A stretch of 64,000 bases of DNA from Austropuccinia psidii (lineage: Eukaryota > Basidiomycota > Pucciniomycetes > Pucciniales > Sphaerophragmiaceae), in NCBI GenBank assembly GCA_023105745.1, contig JALGQZ010000006.1:65268316-65332315 (forward strand), read 5' to 3'. The notes beneath the pieces are model-generated. The model did no database searches, was not told the origin of the DNA, and saw only the letters and a list, made by a program, of their open reading frames with translations. Shown piece after piece: positions 58,013-64,000 of the stretch. The position numbers and the translations under genes were made by a program. The first letter of the stretch is position 1. Each line of letters begins with the position of its first letter.

Positions 58013-59232
58013 GTGAGAGAAGTGATTTTTTTGGAATAATTTTTAATAAAACAACAATAAAAATTGGCAAAGCCAAGAAAGGATTGAAGAGCCTTGATGT
58101 TTTTGGGCTGAGGCCAATTGAGGATTTGCTGAACTTTTGAAGAATCCATCTTGAGGCCATCACTTGAAACAACATAGCCTAAGTATTCCACACTTGGAGC
58201 ATGGAATACACACTTGGAGGCTTTGGAAAACAGATTATTGTCCCTCAGTCTTTGGAGGACAGAGGCCACATGTTTGACATGTTCCTCCTCAGAACTGGAA
58301 AAGACCATAATATCATCTAGATAAACCACAACAAACACATCCAAAAAATCTGCAAAGATATCATTTACTATATTTTGGAAAGAAGCAGGAGCATTGGTCA
58401 AACCAAATGGCATGACCAAATATTCATAACTGCCATGTTTGGTTCTAAAGGCAGTTAAGTGCTCATCCCCCTCTTTGATTCTCAGAAGGTTATATGCACC
58501 ACACAAATCTATCTTGGAGAAGATAGTGGAACCGTTGAATACGGTAAGAAGCTGGTTCATAGGAGGAACAGGGTATCTGTTCTTCCTAGTGACAGCATTG
58601 AGTTTGCGGTAGTCAATACACAAACGAAGACCTCCATCCTTTTTCTTGACAAAAAGGACAGGTGCTCCTGTTGAAGAGGAGCTTGGTCTAATGAAACCTT
58701 TCTCTACATTTTCTGAAATGTAGGCCCGCAGTGTTTCTGACTCTTGATTTGATAATGAGTAGATAACACCAATTGGAGGTAGAAGACCCTCCAATTCGAT
58801 ATGGTGATCACAGGCGCGGTGTGGAGGAAGTTTCTCTGCTTTCACCTTGGAGAATACATCCAAATATTGGTGATAAGCAGGAGGAACAACCTTCAACACA
58901 GTTTCAATTTCTTCTGGCTCTTCCTCCTCATCCCACTGCTCCTCCAGGGATGCATGAAAAGATAAGGGAGGAAGGTCCACATACCCTTGAAAGAGATGAA
59001 GTGAAGATATGGCAACATCTTCTCCAACATCCTTTATCTCTTTGAAGACTTCATCTCTTAATGGAAGTAATGACTGAGAGGGAATAATGGAAGGGATATG
59101 GACAGAAGAAGGAATGGGAGGTGTCTTAAGTTCACCAACCAGAGCGACACTGTTGACAGCAGTGGCAAAGTCATTACTAGTAGAAGGAATAATACCACTA
59201 GAATCCTTATGACTAGAATCATAGGTGATCAA
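57883..59232 (-). pseudogene. pol: Element D reverse transcriptase
   Basis: A 449-codon open stretch. An acidic linker (EEQWDEEEEPEEIE, ~97-110) is followed by the RT: LPPHRACDHHIEL, PVLFVKKKDGGLRLCIDYR (~191-209), IDLCGAYN (D242), MPFGLTNAPASFQ (274-286) and catalytic YLDD at 304-307. Then LGFANFY and a lysine-rich end. After about residue 410 the sequence is out of frame: an A8 run at ~58005-58012 (minus strand) marks a one-base shift to the RNase H frame. A TGA at 59242 separates it from protease in the same frame. Confidence 0.92.
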
Positions 59233-59241
59233 TCCATTTTT

Positions 59242-59670
59242 TCAATCGATAATGGGATTAAAATGGTAAAGGAAATCATAGCCCAATATCAGGTCTTCTC
59301 CCTTGGGTGAATCTATGATAAAGAAGTCCCATTCAAAGCTTGGGAAGGAAGGCAAGTCAACTACCCACTTGGTATAATGGGTGATGAACAAGGCAGGGGA
59401 TTCATTAGAATCCAAAATGAAAAGAGGAATCTTTTCAGGGAGCTCTGACAGAGTCAATGAGTACTTGAGAACAAAATTCTTTGCAATAAAAGAGTTTTTA
59501 GCACCAGAATCAATGAGAATACTATAAAAAATATCAGAGACAGAAGAGAAAATAAGAAATTTTAAAGATTTCTTGACACTAGTATTCAGAGTGCACAATT
59601 GTGCTCTTGAAGGAAATAAGTGAGAACCATTGAACACACCATGATTCCCACTCAGGCTTTTCCCTGCTTG
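59242..59670 (-). pseudogene. pol: Element D protease
   Basis: Frame open after a TAG at 59671, with first ATG at 59637. It contains ILIDSGAKNSFIAKNF (catalytic D-S-G, residues ~43-45) and IDSPKGEDLILGYDFLYHFN, the second conserved protease segment with the LGYDF turn. A TGA at 59242 stops it just before RT. It lies in a different frame from gag with no overlap, so gag-pol joining is either lost here or uses re-initiation. Confidence 0.85.
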
Positions 59671-59690
59671 CTAGGGAAGCCTCTTGATGA

Positions 59691-61013
59691 TTACCCAGGC
59701 TTTTTCTGAGGTCTCTTGAAGCATTTTTCAATTGGGTGCTTGCCACCACAATAAGTACACAACCCCTCTTGAATCCTCCTCTCCTTTTCAGAACCAATTA
59801 ACTTATTGTCCTTATTGAGGAGAGCAGAGTGAGGCTTGTCCTTTGAAGGCTGGAATTGCTTGCCCTTCTTATTCTTCTTCTGATGAGGCCTCTTTGAAAA
59901 TGAGTTTTGAGGAGGTCTAGATGGATTGGATCCATTAACAGGAGGATTCTTTTCTTGATTACCACCCTTTTCTTTTTGTCTCTCATGAAATCTTGTGTCT
60001 AATTCTAAAGTGACATCCATAAGTTCTTGAAGAGTATCAAACGTTTCAGGGTGTGAAGCCAACTGATCCAATAATCTTGATGCCAATCCTCTTCTGTAAA
60101 CATGGATATAAGCTCTTTCCCCCCAATCTCCTATTCTTGACATTAAGCTTCTGAAATCTACAATGTACAAGGAAACATGACCACTTTCCTTCATCCTCAA
60201 ATTGTCCAACTCTTCTTCAGCTTTCCTGACTTCATTGGGGTCACCAAACAGAGTGAATAACTGGGTGTCAAACAACTGCCAGTTATTGAGGAGGTAGGAA
60301 GGGTCTTCATTGGAAATATTTGAGAGGTAAGGTTCAATCCACTTGCCAGCTCTACCAGTAAGAAAAGAAGTTGAGTACAAAACCTTCTTCCTGTCAGAGA
60401 AGAAGTTTGCTGGATCATTATGGAAAATTAGTTGACAGGATTGGATAAACCCTCTCAACTTATGAGCTTGAGTACCATCATAAGAATCAGGTGCCTTCAT
60501 GGATGGAGTCTTGAAAGCAGGGGCTTTGGAATTGTCCCTGGGAGCAACTGCTTGAGTGAGTTGCCCCATGAATTGACTCATCTGCTCCATCATCTTGAGG
60601 AGACTTGGATCAGTTTGAGAGACAAGAGGTTGACTAGAAAGGGCTAGATTAGAACCCTGAGGCACCTCTGGAGCATTTGCCAAGGCATCTGCCACTTCAG
60701 TTTCCCCAGAATCTTCCTCTCCCACAGACTCTTCCCCCTCTTCATCTTCAACTTCCCCTTGTCTTGCTCTTGCACCTTCAGACATGCCAGGGTAGCCACC
60801 CAAAAGTCCGGAGAAAGATCTTGATCTTCTAGATTTCATTCCACCTCTTCTTGAGGGTGCTGCTCCTTCCATTGGTGGTCCTCTGTCCAAATTTGCACTC
60901 AGTTGATGAACTGATGGTGTGCGGTCAAGAGGAGCCCTTGCTGTAGGAGTGAGAACAGCTTGAACTCTTTGGGATCTAGTATTCTTGGCTGGGGGACTAT
61001 GCTGAACTGGCAT
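59691..61013 (-). CDS. gag: Element D gag, intact (440 aa)
   Basis: Starts MPVQHSPPAKNTRSQRVQ at 61013. Parts: a basic, proline-rich N-terminus; an acidic stretch (EDEEGEESVGEEDSGE, ~87-105); a short helical segment (SLLKMMEQMSQFMGQL, ~137-153). Then the retrotransposon gag/capsid domain at ~165-345 (YDGTQAHKLRGFI, FLTGRAGKWIEPYLSN, FGDPNEVRKAEEELDNLRM, YIVDFRSLMSRIGDW). A Lys-rich linker follows, and a zinc knuckle with C419, C422, H426 and C431. The His spacing is X3, not the usual X4. It packages element RNA into particles. The intact frame with 99%-identical LTRs points to recent activity of the family. Confidence 0.92.
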   Translation of the reverse strand: MPVQHSPPAKNTRSQRVQAVLTPTARAPLDRTPSVHQLSANLDRGPPMEGAAPSRRGGMKSRRSRSFSGLLGGYPGMSEGARARQGEVEDEEGEESVGEEDSGETEVADALANAPEVPQGSNLALSSQPLVSQTDPSLLKMMEQMSQFMGQLTQAVAPRDNSKAPAFKTPSMKAPDSYDGTQAHKLRGFIQSCQLIFHNDPANFFSDRKKVLYSTSFLTGRAGKWIEPYLSNISNEDPSYLLNNWQLFDTQLFTLFGDPNEVRKAEEELDNLRMKESGHVSLYIVDFRSLMSRIGDWGERAYIHVYRRGLASRLLDQLASHPETFDTLQELMDVTLELDTRFHERQKEKGGNQEKNPPVNGSNPSRPPQNSFSKRPHQKKNKKGKQFQPSKDKPHSALLNKDNKLIGSEKERRIQEGLCTYCGGKHPIEKCFKRPQKKPG

Positions 61014-61658
61014 TATGAAAGGAATTAAAATAACTTGATGGTATTAAGAAGAATAATCAAATTTGGCCAAATCAATCACAATAAATCTTGATGAATCTTG
61101 AGGAATCAATTCAAATCTTGAGGAATCAAATTCAATCAACGGTCAAATCAATTCAATCAATCAAAATCAATTCAAATCAAACATCAATAATCTTGAGGAA
61201 ATCAATAATCAATCAATAAATGTCTTCAATATGAAGTCAAGTCTTGAGGAATCAATCAATCAGTTCAAAATCTTCAGAAATCAATTCAATATTCCAAAAC
61301 AATTCTTGAGGATCAATCAATATCTTGAGAGTTCAAAGTCAACAAATCCAATAAATCCTGAATCAATAACCCAAATGAATCCCAATGAATAATCCAATCA
61401 ATTAAACCAATCAATAATTCCTAGATAAAACCTGAATAAGAACACAGAAAATTCGATTGATAAAAATAAAATGAAGTGATGAAATGGTCAGCAATGATTA
61501 AGAAAGAAAAAGAATCAATTTTCATAAGAATGAAATGAATGAGATGAAAATTGATGAAAGAGAAAATCATAATCATTAAGATCATTAAATCATAAAAAAG
61601 ATCATAATTGATGAATGAGAGAAATGAATATAAATGAATGAAAAGAAGAATCAAATAT
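61014..61658 (-). other. Element D leader with repeated CTTGAGG/AATCAAT words
   Basis: An untranslated leader between primer region and gag. The plus strand shows at least five CTTGAGG words (for example near 61094, 61118, 61193, 61233, 61306) among AATCAATC repeats. The old T4 copy has the same texture. No open frame. Confidence 0.6.
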
Positions 61659-61674
61659 GAGTTAATTAATTTAA
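61659..61674 (-). other. Proposed self-priming site of element D
   Basis: The bases directly after the 5' LTR, minus-strand TTAAATTAATTAACTC, do not begin with TGG and do not look like a tRNA site. Fourteen of them (TAAATTAATTAACT) are exactly complementary to AGTTAATTAATTTA in the element RNA (from 62051 downwards). Confidence 0.5.
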
Positions 61675-62436
61675 TGTCACAGGGGCTCTTCAAAGTGAAG
61701 AGGGCCTGGCACTCAGTAAACTGGGACTCACTTATGGAGGGCTCAGAGATATGGTAAGAAAGGATACACTTAAGAGTGTTAAAGATGAATTACTAAAAGA
61801 ATGAATATAAGAAGCAGCAACAAAAAGAATAAGAATAAAGAATAGAAGAGCCAACCACAAACAAGTCCAAGTCCACTGTTTCAACCTGTCAGAATGGAAA
61901 GAGAAGGGTTAATAAGGATATGGCCACCCAACTCATACTGTACAGGCGAAGAGAGCAAAGGCAAACACTAACTTAGAATTAAATAATTATAATACCCAAA
62001 TATAAGGATAAGAATAATTATGAAATAATAAATAAACTAAATTAATTAACTGGGGAAAAGTCCCCAGGGGGGAGAAAGAGGGGCTGGTATATGTGAGAAT
62101 CACCAGCCCTGATCCAGAGGAAGAATTTTCATGAGAATAATTGATGATTGAATTGAGTCTGGCCAATACAGGTCCTGTACGGCTGTACAGAACCTGTACA
62201 AGAGGTGTGGTGTATTTGAGTGATCATACAGTTCCATATTGGTGTATTGAAACTGTATTGGGTGAATCCAACCTGTACAGGTGTTGACAGGCTGTATGGA
62301 TGTACCAAGCTGTATGCATGTTTCAGAATGAAGATTGCTGAAACTGAATGCTGATGCAGATACTGGATTTGCTGATTTGGGGTGTTTGAGTGGGTGTATG
62401 AATGAATACCTTTACCCCTGATGGATGGTTGTTACA
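61675..62436 (-). repeat. Element D 5' LTR (762 bp)
   Basis: Same ends and length as the 3' LTR. Differences counted by eye: seven substitutions, no indel. Flanked on the outside by TTTAC. Confidence 0.93.
62051..62093 (-). promoter_or_regulatory. Possible promoter and RNA start in D 5' LTR
   Basis: Minus-strand CATATA (62093-62088) lies ~40 bases before AGTTAATTAATTTAG (62051-62037). A hairpin (CTGGGGA/TCCCCAG, 62050-62067) sits between. If RNA begins at 62051, its first bases complement the site next to the LTR. The start is inferred, not seen. Confidence 0.35.
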
Positions 62437-62591
62437 TTTACTTACTCAATAAAAAGTTATTCATCTTTTCTGAAATTAAAAATGATGAATTTTGGATATA
62501 TTCATGACTTATGAGTTATGCATAATTCAAAATTTATTTTTAAGATAATTGTGGCCTATTTGGGTATGTAAAATATACCTCAAGGCTCACA
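62437..62591 (-). repeat. Element C 5' LTR, remainder beyond element D
   Basis: After the TTTAC duplication (62437-62441) the sequence continues TACTCAAT, TTCATCTTTTCTGAAATTAA and AAGGCTCACA, collinear with 45013-45161 of the 3' LTR. The next five bases AGTAG are the outer duplication of element C. Confidence 0.9.
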
Positions 62592-62596
62592 AGTAG

Positions 62597-63052
62597 CATG
62601 GTATTTTTTCATCCATTGAGTTTAAGTTTTTGATTCTATTCCCACTTGATAGTCTTATTTGATAGCTTTAATGAAAAAACCTACATTATGGATCTGTCAT
62701 TCAAGCTCAATATTTGTAATGAGAGTTAAATATTGAGGGTTTTTCTCAGAAATGGTTTAAATCCTTAATAACATAGTCAATTATTATTGATTATGTTCTC
62801 TGAAAAGAAAAAACTTTCTCTTTAAGATTTTTGAATATAAAGGCTGTATTTTTACAGTAATTATTTACATATATTGGAGCTCATTTTGGTTGAATTTAGC
62901 TTAATTAAGGTAAAAGATGTGTTTTCCATTCTTTCACTTAAGTGCAATCTTTTATGGTATTTTGAGTGTCATGATTGTTATTTGGATTTCAGTCACGGGC
63001 TTAAATATAACCAGCCTTTTCCTTTTTTTGAATTTTCTTTTCATGATTTTTC
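62597..63052. other. AT-rich interval, no gene recognised
   Basis: Sequence right of element C. It does not continue the T2 LTR found on C's other side, and I see no gene or repeat in it. Confidence 0.5.
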
Positions 63053-64000
63053 AGTGTAGTATCTTGGTGGCTTTCAAAAAAAAATATTCTTCTGGAGGTA
63101 TGTGATAGGTCTGAAGAAACAGTTCTGGTCATTCATGGATAGATTCTTTCCAAATGTTGGTATTGGGGATAAATATCTCCCCTTCTAAAGGATCTTGGAT
63201 CTTTATTGTTAAAGGGAATTGTGGTTTCAGAGTTACTTGCACTTTGTGAATCAAAGAGGATATTTTTGTTTTAATGAAGCTCATAATGTAGTTCAAATCC
63301 TTATTTTCAATGGGATAGGTAATTTTTTCTAATATTTCCCTTTCAAGGGCAGGAGAGGTAGGGGAATAATTAGTTTCAAGAAATTTGACATCAATAGGGT
63401 TTCAAGCATTCAATAAAATCCCATATTCTCTGTTGATAAGAAGGTGGAATTCAATGATTCTGAATAAAGGAAAGTGGAGAGCTTGTTGGTATTTTATATT
63501 TCCTTTAAAGATAATGGGGAGTTTGATGATTTGGTAGCAACTAGATCTAAAATCATTTTTTGGCTTGGGCTTTTTGGATAGATATTATTATTTTACCAAT
63601 TTCAGAGAAATTATCAATATACGATGGGAAGAATTACTCCAGGACCCTGAACTTGTGTATGGTAAAGATATAAATATTCCCTGGGTCCCAGGTTCTACAT
63701 TCTTGCTTCCCAATGCCATATCACAAACCCTTTTTGTTTCCCTTTTCTTTAAAATTCCCCTTCTCTTTGGAAATGTGAACAGGCAGAACTGAATCAAAAG
63801 AGACTCAAATTTTTGTGAGCCATTTGCCAAAAATGTCTTTTTGTTTTCTTTGTGGGGAGTTGGATGTTAAAAGTAATTACTTGTGTTAGTGGCTTTGAAT
63901 CAGAAGGGGAGGTCCAAGCTGGAATCTTCAAGTAGATAGCTCTATTTTTTAACTGCTTATATATCCCATCTTTCATCAAATTGACCTTTTTCTTGTGTTT
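63053..64000 (-). pseudogene. Decayed unidentified reading frame, continues past window edge
   Basis: From 63830 down to ~63053 a single minus-strand frame of ~255 codons has only four stops (a TAA pair near 63586, TGA near 63408, TGA near 63138), far fewer than expected in such AT-rich DNA. It encodes segments such as FRSSCYQIIKLPIIFKG, RIIEFHLLINREYGIL, IDVKFLETNYSPTSPALE, QVTLKPQFPLTIKIQDPL and EGEIFIPNTNIWKESIH. A further piece upstream (63794-63979, KNRAIYLKIPAWTSP) is one frame off. Proline-rich, hydrophobic beta-like sequence without motifs I know. It may be part of another mobile element. Confidence 0.45.

Larger units (their letters stand above)
53361..62436 (-). mobile_element. Element D: T4 chromodomain Ty3-type (Tf1-like) retrotransposon, complete
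   Basis: Two 762 bp LTRs differ at about seven positions by eye. The element is flanked by TTTAC at 53356-53360 and 62437-62441. Minus-strand order: 5' LTR, leader, gag, protease, RT, RNase H, integrase, chromodomain, a 1.8 kb untranslated tail, purine tract, 3' LTR; total 9076 bp. Gag is intact. Pol carries two in-frame stops and two one-base frameshifts. There is no TGG-type primer site after the LTR; instead the adjacent bases complement part of the LTR. Confidence 0.93.
43295..62591 (-). mobile_element. Element C: T3 Ty3-type retrotransposon, complete, with element D nested
   Basis: LTRs at 43295-45161 (3') and 51608-53360 plus 62442-62591 (5', split by D). The element is flanked by the 5-bp duplication AGTAG at 43290-43294 and 62592-62596. 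Without D it is about 10.2 kb. Minus-strand order: 5' LTR, primer site, leader exon, gag with overlapping second frame, protease, RT, RNase H, integrase with a chromodomain-like tail, purine tract, 3' LTR. About seven in-frame stops and four frameshifts interrupt gag-pol, though most catalytic residues are still present. Confidence 0.9.

Noticed and set aside
1..64000. Any host gene
   Set aside because: All long frames belong to LTR elements or are compositional. Nothing with a host-type domain or an intron-exon structure apart from element leaders was seen.

Overview
The window looks like a transposon-dense, AT-rich stretch of a filamentous-fungal chromosome, most likely a rust fungus (Pucciniales). 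The N-terminus and zinc-knuckle end of the gag at 59691-61013, and the gag of the 34.9-42.5 kb element, resemble retroelement proteins I recall from the myrtle rust Austropuccinia psidii. That match is from memory and unsearched. I find no host gene, rRNA, canonical tRNA or CRISPR array. Essentially everything recognisable is LTR retrotransposon, in layers of different age.

Four LTR families are used as labels here. T1 has a ~1.4 kb LTR (TGTCAG...CCTGACA) and an interior holding only a gag-like ORF (1-5224). It also occurs as a precise solo LTR (29999-31503) and as three old LTRs (8900-12410, 15781-17182, and reversed at 19042-20024). T2 has a ~1.95 kb LTR. Element A (+ strand) runs discontinuously from 20076 to 43289, and element B (- strand) is 34894-42524. 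T3 is element C (- strand, 43295-62591, target duplication AGTAG). T2 and T3 are related Ty3-type elements, each with a leader exon, gag with an internal overlapping frame, protease, RT, RNase H and integrase. T4 is a chromodomain-bearing, Tf1-like Ty3 element: D (- strand, 53361-62436, target duplication TTTAC), plus an older fragment at 5225-6906.

Layout from left to right: the T1 gag-only element sits inside an old T4 copy (to 6.9 kb). An AT-rich desert follows with old T1 LTRs, a decayed copia RT and tandem repeats (7-20 kb). Element A starts at 20.1 kb. Its gag is interrupted at 24.2-28.55 kb by a block with a tRNA-like, SINE-like unit and T-rich minisatellites, and its RT is interrupted by the T1 solo LTR. 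Element A's 3' LTR was hit by B, whose distal half is deleted, giving a tail-to-tail junction at ~34893. The rest of that LTR (42525-43289) abuts C, and D lies inside C's 5' LTR. The last 1.4 kb holds a decayed reading frame I cannot identify.

Nesting and LTR divergence agree. The D LTRs differ at about 7 of 762 positions (counted by eye), the C LTRs by about 4% in their first 310 bp, and the T1 LTRs at about 21 of 597. Every pol copy is broken; the D gag frame is intact. The most interesting signals are: (1) a reading frame overlapping the gag N-terminus, conserved in protein sequence in both T2 and T3; (2) a possible self-priming site in T4 instead of a tRNA-type primer site, with a covarying older copy; (3) a gag-only T1 element with the same primer-binding site as the autonomous T2/T3 elements; (4) a SINE-like unit with a tail of GC-rich hairpin repeats.
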